Positions 11,190 through 22,940 are shown, counted from the stretch's first letter. The stretch is DNA of 64,000 nucleotides from Kingdonia uniflora (GCA_014058105.1 JACGCM010001272.1:3658001-3722000), one strand, 5' to 3'. Made by a program: numbers and translations. The notes: generated by a model not told the origin, from the letters alone.

Positions 11190-11660
11190 CTTCTGAGGTT
11201 ATCTGTGGCTCACGGTAAAATAGACATGTCCGTAATAACTTACGGTCAAAGTTATTTGTGGCTCACGGTAGAGAGATTTGTCGGGGCCACAAGTGAGGAA
11301 ATGGTTTTGAACGACCTCAACCTCAACAGCTTCGACACCTACCAGTGCAAAGATTTCAAGGATTTTACTCACATGAGTAATAAGGGAAGATAAACTGGGT
11401 ATAAACACCAGGATACCAAACCAATTTGTCAATAAATTTAATCTTGATCTATTATATGGACCAAATAGGTTTAAGAAATGAGCATATTTTTCTCAAACCG
11501 ATTTACAAATGTTTATGTGGGGTCTTCGGCTTAGATCTATTGTGCATATTAGAAATTCTTTAGTTCGGTTTGCCGACATCCTGTGAATTCCAATTTTGTG
11601 TATCTTAGCTTTGAATTTCGTATTAGAATTAAATCTAAGAAATACTAGATTTCAGGCCAT
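11190..11660. repeat. Dispersed repeat R, copy 1, right part
   Basis: Aligns with 19,540-19,920 in direct orientation. Shared blocks include 'gtgaggaaatggt', 'attgtcaataaa', 'tggaccaaataggttta', 'tttctcaaacc' and 'aattttgtgtatctt'. This copy has an extra short duplication of 'gttat.tgtggctcacggta' (11,199 and 11,252). Relative to copy 2, about 550 bp corresponding to 18,990-19,540 is absent, in the same place where element A's 5' LTR is missing. Confidence 0.7.
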
Positions 11661-11780
11661 TTGGGGTTGCACGTGACTGTCATAAAAATATCATGCAGTC
11701 CAGCCCATCTGCATATGGCAATTACATCTTGATAGTTTTCAACCATATATCGAGGACTTCCTATAAAGGAAGATGGTAAG

Positions 11781-12344
11781 TGTTAGGATTACGGCTCAAA
11801 ATAGGGGAAAGTTGTTCGAACGAGTGTGGAAGTCGTTCGAACGAGTCATGAGGTCGTTCGAACGAAAAAGGCTTTGTTTGTTTGTTTCTAAGTTCGTTTT
11901 GAAGGGGATTTAATCCAAAGCGATGGATTATCTCGTGATGCATACTTCGGAGATGACCTAATAAAAAACATATATATATTGAGTGTAAGTTAAAGGCCTC
12001 TGTATAGGGAAAAAGAGTTAGAGAGAAAAAATGGAAAAATCTAGGGTTTTACTCTAGAGAGATTTCTTAGGTTTTTTTTATAGGGTTTCTAGATGGGGAT
12101 TATCTGTAAGGATAGAGGTGAGGTTGAGTGATATCTGTAACTTTTTGTATCCCTAAGTGATAATATATTCATCGTGTCTGTCGGGGGTGGTTTTGATCAT
12201 TTAAAGAGTTTCTACCTAAATTAAACCTTATGTATGTGATTATTGCCTTTGTTTGAATTCTCCATGGTTAGATTTGGTTCTTCAAGTTCTTGCTAAATCA
12301 TATTGTGCTTCCGCGTTGCGATTTGCCCCCTCGATTTCCCAACA
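11781..12344 (+). repeat. Copia left LTR (564 bp)
   Basis: Begins TGTTAGG and ends CCCAACA. Near its start it has three copies of the palindrome TCGTTCGAACGA or a one-base variant (near 11,813, 11,832 and 11,852). The 3' part is T-rich, with candidate transcription and polyadenylation sequences near 12,000-12,200. Confidence 0.9.
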
Positions 12345-12384
12345 ATTGATATCAGAGCGAGGTTTGGGGCAAGTAGAGTAGCAA

Positions 12385-13140
12385 GATGGGATGATCTAAG
12401 TATTCTAACGCGATCAAGTTTGATGTGGAGAAGTTCAATGGGAAGATCAATTTTGGATTGTGGCAAATACAAGTCCAAAATATCTTGATTCAAGGCGGGT
12501 TACGCAAGGCACTAAAAAAGAAGCCTATACCTAAAACTTCGATTGAAGGTATAGCGGCCCAGAAAGCGAACGATAATGAAGAAAAAGACTGGGAAAATTT
12601 GGATTCAAGGGCTGTGAGCGGGATACGCCTTTATCTCGCTAAGAACATTTTGGCAAACATTGTTGGAGATAAGACCGCAAAGGGTCTTTGGGAAACACTT
12701 GAAAGTTTATACCAAACGAAAAGTCTTTCAAATCGCTAATATCTCAAGGAGCGGCTTCATACACTTAGGATGGATGGGGGTACAAGTATTGGTGATCACC
12801 TAGGTTCTTTGAACGGGATTGTTTCGAAATTGGAATCGATCAAAGTTAAAGTTGAGGATGAAGATAAGGCGCTTCAACTCATATGGTCTATTTCGTCTAC
12901 CTTCAAGCATCTTCAACCTACATTGATGTATGGGAAGGAAACCTTAAGTTTTGAAGAGGTTACAAGTACGCTTCTTTCTAAGGAGAGAAAATTTAAGGGT
13001 AGCGAATCCTTGGGGGAAAACTCTGCGATGGTGGTTAGTGGTAAAAGAAGCTTTAATAAGTTCGGAAAATGAACTTGTTGGAGCTGTGGTCAATCGGGTC
13101 ATTATAGATCAGATTGCAAAAAGGGGAAAGGTAATGGATT
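12385..13140 (+). pseudogene. Copia gag (UBN2-type)
   Basis: Reads FDVEKFNGKINFGLWQIQV near 12,418, then DSRAVSGIRLYLAKNILANI and GLWETLESLYQTKS, the order typical of the Copia gag domain, and ends with a CCHC zinc knuckle CWSCGQSGHYRSDC (near 13,077-13,118). Gag binds and packages element RNA. Stops are present at 12,737 (after LSNR) and just before the zinc knuckle (13,071). Confidence 0.85.
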
Positions 13141-13830
13141 AAGTTTGGCAAGGGGCTCCGAAAGTGACACTAACAAACTGGCAATGGTTACTGGTAACGA
13201 TAGTGCGAGGCGCTCCTCATGGTGGCCGCTGATAGTTCTCGCCATGATAGAGGATAAGTGTTTAATAGTAGGGCTACAATGCATGTATGAGCACACAAGG
13301 CATGATTCAACAATTATGCAAGGTATGAGGGTAGCAAGTTTGTGTTGACGAGCGATTTCTCTCGAAGGCCGATTTTGGGAGTGGGTAATATTTGCGTGAG
13401 GAGGTTTGAGGGACGCATCATAGTTCTTCATGATGTTCAACATGTGTCGAGTATGACTCATAATCTAATTTCACTTTCTAAGTTAGATAATGAGGGTTAC
13501 AATTACTCTGGGCGAGGTAGAGTAATAAAAGTTTATTGGAAGTCTTCTTTGATCATGAAGGGAGTTCTAAGCGGGAACTTATATGCATTGGTTGGTAAAT
13601 TAGTGGGTAGAGATATGAATGTTACGTGTACCAAGAGAGCTATAGAGATTTCTTGAAAGGGGAATTTAGTTCAAGGTAGAGCAATAACACAGCCTACAAA
13701 GATGAACAGAAAGTGGGTTCCGATTGGTGGGTCTAGGAAAAGCCTAAACTCGGGTAATTTTCTTAATTGAGAAGCGATAAGGATACACGAAGAATACAGT
13801 AGAAGAAATGGTTTTATCACCGAGGTGAAG
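13141..13830 (+). pseudogene. Copia protease remnant and deletion joint
   Basis: After the zinc knuckle the sequence matches the Copia protease region, including VLTSDFSRRPILGVGNICVR, LHDVQHVSSMTHNLISLSKL and SGNLYALVG. The catalytic Asp region is in a shifted frame near 13,260. After about 13,650 only a short, broken tail leads to the purine tract. Integrase and RT are absent. Confidence 0.75.
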
Positions 13831-13832
13831 AT

Positions 13833-14419
13833 TGCTAGGATTACGTCTCAAAATAGGGAAAAGTTGTTCGAACGAGTGGGGAAGTCGTTTGAACTGCAGA
13901 GTTTCCGTTGAAGTCGTTCGAACGAAAAAGGCTCTGCTTGTTTGTTTCTTAGTTCGTTTTGAATGGGATTTAATCCAAAGCGATGGATTATCTCGTAATG
14001 TGTACTTTGGAGATGACCTAATAGAAAGCCTATAAATATTGAGTGCAAGTTAAAGGCCTCTGTACAGGGAGAAAGAGTTAGAGAGAAAAAATGGAGAAAT
14101 CTAAGGTTTTACTCTAGAGAGATTTCTTAGGTTTTCTTTCAAGGGTTTCTTGCTGAGGATTATCTGTAAGAGTAGATGTAAGGTTGAGTAATCTCTGTAA
14201 CTTCTTGTAACCCTAAGTAATAATATATTCGTTGTGCTTATCGAAGGGGGGGGGGGGGGGGGGGGGTTTGATCCTTTAAATGATTTCCACCTAAATTAAA
14301 CCTTGTGTATGTGATTATTGCATTTGTTTGAATTCTTTGTGGTTAGAGTTGGTTCTTCAAGTTCTTGCTAAATTGTATTGTGCTTCCGCATTGCGATTTT
14401 CCCCCTCGGTTTCCCAATA
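13833..14419 (+). repeat. Copia right LTR (587 bp)
   Basis: Matches the left LTR along its length. Differences include a changed second palindrome (tcgtttgaactgc), the ending CCCAATA instead of CCCAACA, and a run of 21 G at 14,246-14,266 where the left LTR has a short G-rich stretch (gtcgggggtgg). Confidence 0.9.
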
Positions 14420-14429
14420 GTAAGATCAA

Positions 14430-15674
14430 TCTTTTTCATGTTGATGCTGTTGCAGAGTCCCCTGCAATGATGACATCTTATAATCCTTTTTATTGTCTAG
14501 CTCTGAGTTTATCCTGGCGAGTCCTCACATATGTTAGTCTATACTCTTCAATACATGCTTAAGCATCCAATATATATTGTTAAAACAATCGACCACTTCG
14601 AATTAAGGTTTGCCACCTTCATTTTCTCATTATTGTAGCCTGAATGCATAATACTCTCTAATTGTTAAATGCTCCCAAAACTTCATCTTTTGTCTTTGTA
14701 TTTGTTTATACGGAATCCCTTTTCTAAATCCATCCTCACATAAGGAAATAGGATGGGATATTGCAATGTCATAAAACTTGGATAAAGCTCACTAATATTT
14801 GTCAAACCATAATCAATCTGATCAACAACAACATCACAACCATCATTATGTTCATAGACATCACCAACTAAAATTGTTGCAACCTTTGATGATGTTGGAA
14901 AATTGTATTGTCTACCATCAATACCTTAAGTTTCGATAAGTCGCATTCGAACTGGTAAAAAATTTGTATCTCGGAACCTATCTCTTGCCATCTAAATACT
15001 TTTGTTAACGCATTGGTTTCATTGAGCATGTTCATAAGATCATGTATTACATTTGTATCAATGTTCTTTTGCTCGCCAGTTCCTACTATCAAACTATGTC
15101 TATTGAATGCTTCATTTTGAGTATCATATATGTATATTTGTGCAAACGCTAGTTTATGTTATGATTGCGGCATCAATGTCCTTATCTTGTGGTGAATCAG
15201 TTCATTCATTCGAAAAATCTAAGGGCCTTTTCCACAGTTAATATCTTTATATATATATGTCTTCCCATAGAAGGGAAAGCAAACACTGAATTGTAGATCC
15301 GGATGTTTTCGCGGAACTTTGTAAATCTTCTACCACCCTCATAATCAAGTAGAACCCGTAGAATCTCAGGACTTTGTTTCAGAAATGACAACTCCACATA
15401 ACCTTCTTGGCAACAAATACATAGTATATCTTGAACTGCCAGTGTTCCTTGTTTTTTCATTCCTTTCTTCAAACCACAAAATAGCCCCAAAAAAGCTATA
15501 TACTTCAGTAGGACTCCCAAAATTCCATGCTTTTTGCTGAAATACATATTGAATAATAAGAAAGAAATTCATTACATAATTTATTATATTCTGAGACTGA
15601 ATAAAGTAAGAGCTTTTTACTACGCAATTTACGTATGCATATGTTTTTGGTTTTAGTGTGTATCCCATGAGCAT
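14430..15674 (-). pseudogene. Helitron N-terminal domain, upstream segment
   Basis: Read right to left. LFCGLKKGMKKQ and a cysteine-rich CICCQEGYVELSFLKQSPE (near 15,400) correspond to the GALFWFEE...CC..G region of Helitron proteins. It continues with FRENIRIYNSVFAFPSMG, then LMNMLNETNALTKVFR (near 15,040), a YPILFPY-like block near 14,740, and a block ending KRLIL at the Copia element. Normally this region precedes the Rep nickase and helicase in a rolling-circle transposase. At least three frame changes are visible. Confidence 0.75.
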
Positions 15675-16499
15675 GTTTAAGTTCTTTCTAGTTGTTTATA
15701 TTCTGTAGAATTATTGAGATCCAATTTAATTAAGATCAATGACTGGTGATTAATGAAAAATTAATGCAAAATGGAATGGAATATGTGAAGAACAAATATT
15801 CCATAGAACAAAAAGAAAATATTACATGTATAAGTTTGTTTTTTACTTGATCGGTATAATTAGAGAATATAGAGTTTTGGTAACACTAACGAAGAGAATT
15901 GGTGATGAATTATTGAAGACTATAGAGTCTTGAGTATTAATATTAAAAACATTACTTACTTGTAATTGAGTGATTGATTGGTTGTTGAATGTTCTCTCCA
16001 ACACTTTCATTGCAACATGAGGTGTTCCCAACATAAAGAGTATATTTATTCTTTCTCTGCTCGTCTATTAATTATTTTCTCAATCGAGGATTTTTCCCTT
16101 GCGTGATTTATGACAGCCATATCCGAGAAATTTCTAGTGAACATTTGTTTATATTAACAAAAAAAAGAATAATTTGACATTTAAAATCAGAGCATTGTTA
16201 CTCGCTGTCATCCGATAACCTATGTGAATGTTGAAAATTGTCTACCATTGCCCCAAAAGTACACGATCTCGTTATCAAAGCACTTGTAGTATAAGTATGA
16301 TTTGTCTTTCTTTTACTCAAGCAGGAATGAGATGATTTAAGTGGAAGAATACACTCTTCCAAATTGAGACGTTTAATTCTTAAGGTAATAGTTTTGGACG
16401 AATGAGCTGCAATAGAGAATTAACACTATTGTCAATTACATGATAAAAATAAAGTAAACGTTAAATTTAAAATAGTTTATTCCTTACATGGTGTTGTAT

Positions 16500-17215
16500 G
16501 AGTAAAAATATCTAATTGTCGATTCCTTCGTTGCATTAATTTAAATCGTCTCAACAGTCTAACTTCTTTTGAAATATTCAAGGAGCAAATAAGAGTTGTA
16601 GAGTTCATGTGTTATCAATTGGATGATGAAAATAAAGTATATGAAAATTTTAAAATGTTTTATATTTTACCTAGTGTTGTATGAGATAAAATATCTAACT
16701 GACGATTTCTTCTTTGCACTAATAAAGATCGTCTCAACAATCTAGCTTCTTTTGCACTATTCACTGACCATATAGTTGTTAGAGAGTTCATGTGCCCTTG
16801 CTTCTTCTTTTTAACATGTCGTTTTTTGGTAGATTGGTTATTGGTAGGCATATCTACAAAGATAAAAACATATTGCTAAAAAACAGGAATACGAAATTGA
16901 TTTGTATGATTGCTATGTATAACATTTAGTACATGAAGTTAGGACATATAACTTGCTACGAACAAATAAGCTATTCGATTATTTGATATCATCTACCCTA
17001 ATAGAAATAGTAGATGAAGTTGTATTTGAAGCACTTCTAGTATCAGTAAGACATCACTTTCATTTAACTAAACAAGATTCAGGTAGCTTCCTTCGAGATA
17101 AAATATTTGACCAACAATTCTTTCTTTGCGTTAGTATTGACCGTCTTAACAATCTAGCTTCCTTTGAACTGCCCACGGAGCATATAGGAATTGTAGAGTT
17201 TATTTGTTTTTTCAT
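16500..17215 (-). repeat. Three diverged coding repeats at the Helitron N-terminus
   Basis: Three segments (about 16,505-16,610, 16,665-16,800 and 17,085-17,215) encode the same motif on the minus strand: NS...ICS...S.KEARLLRRS...QRRNRQLDILS. The middle copy is the cleanest (KEARLLRRSLLVQRRNRQLD). Nucleotide blocks such as 'cgtctcaacaatctagcttc' recur. The segments lie upstream of the Helitron N-terminal domain and may be duplicated first exons. The motif is basic, as in a DNA-binding or nuclear-localising region. Function not recognised. Confidence 0.6.
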
Positions 17216-17558
17216 CTCATTTGGCTTTTATTGATTAAAGGTTGACATACCTTCATAGATAAACACATAACTGAAAACAGGTCAACATATATAATTTAGG
17301 CAACTACTACGTAAAGATTTAGTCAAATTGATCAACTACGTATAGCTAAATTATAGAGATATTCATAACTTAAACCATCAAATGCTTATGGTAGGATATA
17401 AATAGACTAAAAAAAAAAGGTTTGTGGTTGGATATAAATAGATTAAAAAATTACGATTATAAAAAAGAAATTAGGTTAGTATTTATTCATATACATTAAA
17501 ATATATATATATATATACACATGTACCTTTAGATTTAATCGTTTCTACATATGCGTGT

Positions 17559-17579
17559 GGAATTATATTGTTATATAGA
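17559..17579 (-). other. Helitron-type 5' terminus (inner)
   Basis: On the minus strand this reads TCTATATAACAATATAATTC preceded by A, which fits the TC start and A|T target of Helitrons. It lies about 350 bp upstream of the coding repeats, a normal 5' leader length. Identical over 21 bases to the outer end at 18,721-18,741. Confidence 0.55.
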
Positions 17580-18720
17580 TTGTTCTCATTTACTGAGTTG
17601 TATAGGCAGTAGGGATCCACAACATGTGTGTATATGCAATAAAATATGATCAACAAAAAGTCTGAGGCGTAATTATGGCTGGAAATATTTTTTTTCTGAA
17701 AATTAATGATTAACTCATTAAGAACATATGATTTGATAAAAATATGGAGTAAAAGTTATGCAAAACGGGAAATCAATGTCTTTATTCTTTAATCTCCCTA
17801 CAGAAGAAGAAGATGAAACCATAATAATTTAAAAAGGTCACATCTAAAATAAGTAGTAATCTTCACTAACATGATGCAATTTTTAGTTGAGACGATGCAT
17901 TATTGATGATTTTTTTTAAAAAGGATGGTGCCCATACTTTTCTTTATTCCCCAAATTATAGTTTCCGCTACAATAATTACGAAGGAAAAGGCCTTGAGAT
18001 AATATTCAAAACCTGAATGAAAAAAAATGAGAGATGAAAAATCGAAAACCACATAAAAATTTGGAACACAAAAGAAGATAGAGATAAACTTAAACCTGAT
18101 TTTGGTCGTAAAAGAGTACTCAAAAAATAGATACACCATTAAATATCATTAAATCAGATACCCACTCTAAAAGGACACATGGGTAGATTCAGACTGAGAT
18201 TTTTTCTAGAGTAGATTATCCATAATTAAAGAAAATTCACATAGAACTATAATGTGAGTGAAACCTAACAGATCAAACAACACCAATAATGTTAGAAGAG
18301 AATTTCTTGGGAGTGATTCATCCGAAATAATAGGTGAATTCACATAAATAATTTACAGATAAATTCACATACGAACTAATTTATAGATGAATTCGCATAC
18401 GAAATTGAAGAACTGCAAAAGATCGAAACAACAAACTCACCAGGAAGAACTTTCAATCAATAAAAGGTATGAACTTCTTTCCTATGATAAAATGCAGAAA
18501 AGAGATAACTTCCAAATTTCGATGAGAGAGATATTTAAACTATCAAAGATATGTAAAGAGAAGTACTGGTTCGTAAAAGTTGCTTTCGTTCAAAAAATCT
18601 GCTTACGTGGCAATACAGGAATGTTTAGAATCACAAAGGGAGAAACGTTTATGTGGCTAAATATAATTAACCAATAAAGGATGACTTGGCAGTCCCACAA
18701 TCGTTTCTACAGATGAATGA

Positions 18721-18741
18721 GGAATTATATTGTTATATAGA
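18721..18741 (-). other. Helitron-type 5' terminus (outer)
   Basis: Same 21 bases as 17,559-17,579, again preceded by A on the minus strand. The matching flank 'cgtttctaca' recurs about 10 bases further inside. Similarity to repeat R resumes right after this end ('gatgagagagtaatccggaaatt' against 'ggttgagggttaaactggaaatt' near 1,065), which supports 18,741/18,742 as an insertion boundary. Confidence 0.6.
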
Positions 18742-19960
18742 TAGATGAGAGAGTAATCCGGAAATTACAGTTTATGTTGAGAACTTAATCTGAGCCGTTT
18801 GTTTGACGAGGATTTGCCTATCGCAGATGTTGCCTTCAGTGCCTCAAGCTAAAAGGATAGAGTGCGACTTCGAGATACGATTAGCTTAACATGGGCTTGA
18901 GCTCACAAGCCTATTTATGAAAGCCCATAAATGTCCCATAACGGACTACCCCATGTTAGCCATTTTTACCCATTTTTACGTGCATTTTTGGTGGTAGTGC
19001 CGCTCAGTATGAGGCTTGTGTAATCTGTACGGCTTGGTTAATTGAAATTCAAGGGACCTAAACACTACAAAGAGCAAGCGGAGTTGAGGTCATGGTTCTT
19101 CTCGAGGCCGAAATTCGACCTTAGAATATTAGAGTATTGGACCATATGCATTGGTAGGCCCATGGTTAATACATGTTACAACCACCACATTTTGTGCACA
19201 CATTCTGAATGAGGGAACTATAGGCAATGCCCAATTTTGTGACCAAGTATGTAAACTCATATTAAGCATCATTCTTTGATTAACTGACTTAGATTTTTTT
19301 TTCATGTCCCAGAGTTCTAAGAACAAAAAAAAAATCAAGCAAAATAAAAAAGTCTGACGAAGGAAATAGTTGTGAAAGATTGAGGTTGATGTTGTGAAGA
19401 GTAGACCATCTAAGTATTAGCAAAGACGGGTCCTATATAACTTGGCGCATGCATACAGAGCCACTACCACTGGGGAGTTGGAGTCATGGTACACGTAATT
19501 ACTTTGCATTGTTTGCAAGGCCGCCCAACATTTGAAATAGTGGAGTGAACTGAAGTTATGTATGACTCACAGTAGAAGAGATATTACATGCGCTTAGTAT
19601 CTTATGATCAAAGGAATGATGCATGTAGATTTATGGGTGACTAAAGTGAGGAAATGGTATCGAACTACCGCGACCTCGACCTCGACCTCGACCTAGCTTC
19701 CACAACTACTGAAAAGATTTTAGTAAAGACGAAAAGACACAACACCAAATTGTCAATAAACATGGTTTTCATCTATTATGTGGACCAAATAGGTTTAAAA
19801 GACGAGCATTTTTTCCTCAAACCGGTTTACTTCTCCGGCTTCGATCTCTTATGCATATTCGAAATTTCTTCCTATGAATTCGAATTTTGTGTATCTTGGT
19901 ATTATCCATAAATATAAGTATTTACTCTGAACTTATCTAAGAAGTTTATTTAGAAAAGCA
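18742..19960. repeat. Dispersed repeat R, copy 2
   Basis: About 1.2 kb whose two ends match the two parts of copy 1 (see 1,030 and 11,190). No coding frame is convincing. It contains a short hexanucleotide run GACCTC (about four units, 19,674-19,698) where copy 1 has 'gacctcaacctcaac'. Probably an old duplicated or repetitive segment; class unknown. Confidence 0.65.
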
Positions 19961-20161
19961 TGGTGGACAATGATATGAGGTGAAGGGCCCATGACATGTG
20001 TGGAATTCCTAAGTGCATCGCCCTTGCACATATAATATCAATTATCTCTTCTCATATACTTCAAATTATGATTGTACATAAACCCAGTTGCCACAACTTT
20101 ACACCATATATACTTCCAAGCAAGCCCATCTCATTTCATTATCAAAAATTCCAATTAGTAG

Positions 20162-20924
20162 TTTATGAGATTATTTATAATCCCCGTACTGAGTCCGATA
20201 TTCGAACTCACATAGCTCGAGATAACACACTGATAACCAATCAGGGACTAAAGTAAGAGATCGTAATGCAAACTTCCCCATCTGCAGTCCGGAATGACAA
20301 AGCATCCAATAACATCGTAGTGCACAAAATACTCAGATATCTAGCAACAATTCGAATACACGCAAACACTATTAGAGATTGCATCTTCATCAACAGTTCG
20401 GAGATATCAAAACATCATGTGACTTCGCGCTACAAAAGATACTCCTCTACTTGTCAACATATCGCATGCACACGAGCATCACAAGAAATCGTACCTTCCC
20501 AACGATCTGAAGCTACAACTAAAGAATGTTAATAGATCCGTTACAGATCAACAAGTATCAGGACGTTACAAAGTCCACCATGAAGACTCATCAAAGCCTA
20601 ATATTGTAACGTTTCTCATCAATGTAACCAACGGTCATATTATAAGACCTATAAATAAGACTAGATAGCTACAGATTAGGGGAGACTGCTCTGAGAACCT
20701 CTAAGAGATTATTTCTACATTTTTCTCTCTCTCTCTCTTTGTAATAGCTAGCAAACATCTATAAACATCTCTCTTTTTAAAATCCTCAGGAGATGTCGTG
20801 GTTTTTTACCCATTCAAGGGTTTTCCACGCTAAAACTTTGTGTTTATAGCTATTTCATCTACAACATTCTCCATTTCAAGGTGTAAAACACTATTTTCGG
20901 TCTCTATGAAAATAGGCTATTACA
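20162..20924 (+). repeat. 5' LTR of element B (763 bp)
   Basis: Ends CTATTACA; the first dinucleotide is mutated to TT (TG in the partner). A TATA box (CTATAAATAAG) lies near 20,649, and a (TC)n run near 20,725-20,742 lies in the likely 5' untranslated region. Confidence 0.95.
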
Positions 20925-21002
20925 TTTGGCATCGTCTGTAGGAAGCGAAGATTACACTCAGCGTTCTCCAATCCAGTTTTTCACCACATTGATCTTTCAA
21001 AG

Positions 21003-22095
21003 ATGAAAAATCAAGACAAATCACACCACGCCCTGTCTGACGCTGCTGAAGGAGTAACGGATCTGCGAATAACTGTGCAAGTAGAAACCGAACGAAGAAT
21101 TGAGCTGGAGAAATAGCTCGCCAGCATGTAGGACACAATCAGAGCACTCCAAGCTCAAATAACGGCAAATCTGAGACAACAGAACGCTCTGCCCGCAGCC
21201 TCGAGGATATCAGTCCATGATCGTTTGGGACATCAAGGCAGAAGCACCGCACTTTCTCAAATACAGCAAGAGCCAGTCCTACCACGGAGTCGCATCAATC
21301 CACCATTTCCCGCTGGAGGGGTAATAAATCTACAGCCACAAGAGGAGCAAAACAGGGAGAAATCCCGAATTTCAGTCTATGACCGCATGGGAGAAGCAAC
21401 AGGAGAGCACAACCCTGCGAAAGGCCTAATAACAAAATAAGTTGTCACGTCTCGACAACACCTCACTCCAGAACAGGTGGATAAACGCATCAGGGAGAGT
21501 TTAGACGCTCAAATACCCAACGGGAGGAGCAACTATGCAAGGTTGCAGAAGAGCCCGTTCTCACAGGAGTTGCTAGACGAAGAAGTACCAACTAGTTTTC
21601 GCACTCTAACGATTCAGAAATACGAAGGAGGGGATCCTGTGGAACACGTCCAAAAATTTTAAGATTCATTGGGACTGTATTCCTCCTCCAACCATATCCT
21701 CTGTCGATTATTCCCGACCAGCTTAAAAGGCGAACCGTTACGATGGTTTCATACACTGGATGATGGCTCTATCGTCACCTTCGAGCAACTTCGCGAACTG
21801 TTCGTCAAGAACTATTCGCATAATAAAGACAAAGAGGAAAGGCTTTACTCTTTGTTCAGTCTCAAACAAGCGCCAGGGGAGAAGTTGGAAACATTTACCA
21901 GGAAGTTTTTTGGGCTGGCTCGAAAGCTAGATAACCTCGACAAAAAGATCACGATCTCCGCTTTCACAAATGCGTTGCTCATAGATGGACGAGTCAAGGA
22001 ACATCTGATCCTCAACAAGCCACAGACATTAGAAGATATGATGGAAAAGGTCAACAATTTCATCGACCTCGAAAGACTAACGACTGAAAAATAAA
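21003..22095 (+). pseudogene. Gag, element B
   Basis: ATG at 21,003 opens a charged, helix-prone N-terminus. The capsid-like Retrotrans_gag block follows: FRTLTIQKYEGGDPVEHVQK (near 21,600), LCRLFPTSLKGEPLRWFHTL, LREL.VKNY and APGEKLETFTRKFFGLARKL. Gag forms the particle and binds element RNA. In-frame stops occur near 21,113, 21,128, 21,438, 21,660 and 22,092, several of them one transition away from a sense codon. Confidence 0.85.
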
Positions 22096-22265
22096 AACCT
22101 CAGCGCACCGCTCTATCCACCAATGATCATACCAGAGAACGTACTTAACATGGAGAACGTACTCGCAACAGCAATAAAGACTATAGAGGCGATAAGAAGC
22201 GTTTCAAGTCCTACGATGATCGAGCCCGTCAAGGACAGAAGAGACCAGTTACGTGCTTACCACGG

Positions 22266-22940
22266 TTGATAACTACCATTGCCAACATATATACACTACT
22301 GCAAAAGGATGAGCTCTTCAAAAATGCCAATACTCTTCAACCCATACCAGGAAGACCGTACTGCATTCACCACAAGATCCATCATCATGACACGGAGCAA
22401 TGTTTCGTGTTAAAACTCCTCCTCCTAAGTATATTTTCGCATGGTCGTATGCTCGAGTATATTGTGGACGTTAAAAATTACGAAGATGGCAGCTACAAAA
22501 CTAAAATCACGGTCGTCCAGGCTGACGAAGAAAATGAGGAAAAACATTTATACTTCATCGAAACTCAGACAGTCAGCCACTCCAACAGATCAAAACGCAG
22601 GCGCATTGAACAATGCCATGATCTAACAATGGTAGATAAATAAGCCCATTTGTTGCCAGAATCAAGCAGCCGGCGATCTGGGATTTCTTTCGAAGACTGC
22701 GACGTGCGTCACGTCAACTTCCTGCATCACGATGCTCTCATCATCATGTTAAAAATGAAGAACATAGTTCTGCATACAATGATGGTAGATACCGGCAGCA
22801 GCGTCGAACTACTATTCCAGAGCACGATCGATCAAATGGGTTTAGCGGACAGAGTCGAACCAAGTGACATCAACGTCTCTGGATTCAAAGGTTCCAAGGA
22901 AGAACGCGTTGGCAAAATTACACTTCCCATCACGGCCTAA
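22266..22940 (+). pseudogene. Gag C-terminal zinc-finger region and protease, element B
   Basis: YCIHHKIHHHDTEQCFVLK (near 22,360) occupies the place of the Tat gag zinc finger, with Cys and His residues at partly conserved spacing. The protease follows: LHTMMVDTGSSVELLFQ (near 22,780), with an intact DTGS active site, then a stop at 22,938 and NTKSRYLGILGRPWIDPD. Retropepsins cleave the gag-pol polyprotein. Stops at 22,641 and 22,938 break the frame. Confidence 0.8.

Larger units (their letters stand above)
11781..14419 (+). mobile_element. Internally deleted Copia element, TSD GTAAG
   Basis: LTRs at 11,781-12,344 and 13,833-14,419 start TGTTAGGATTA and TGCTAGGATTA. A tRNA-Met-type primer site (ATTGATATCAGAGC) follows the left LTR and a purine tract (GAGGTGAAGAT) precedes the right one. 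Both outer flanks carry GTAAG (11,776-11,780 and 14,420-14,424). Removing the element restores the Helitron motif RLILPSSF across the junction. Internal sequence keeps gag and protease only; integrase, RT and RNase H are gone (about 1.5 kb of internal DNA), so the element is non-autonomous. Confidence 0.92.
11650..18741 (-). mobile_element. Degenerate Helitron, truncated, split by a Copia element
   Basis: Minus-strand translations match the Helitron_like_N region: FRENIRIYNSVFAFPSMG (near 15,290), LMNMLNETNALTKVFR (near 15,040), DPSQYPILFPY-like sequence near 14,740, KRLIL next to the Copia insertion, then PSSFIGSPRYMVENYQD and TCNPKWPEI (11,655-11,780). The Rep catalytic region and helicase should follow to the left but are missing; similarity ends at about 11,650, where repeat R begins. 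A Helitron-type 5' end (A|TCTATATAACAATATAATTC) lies at 17,579 and another at 18,741. Frames are broken by several stops. Confidence 0.75.

Noticed and set aside
18387..18677. 96-codon plus-strand frame near the Helitron end
   Set aside because: AT-rich, no recognisable motif, no homologue in the parallel region near 17,580; likely chance.
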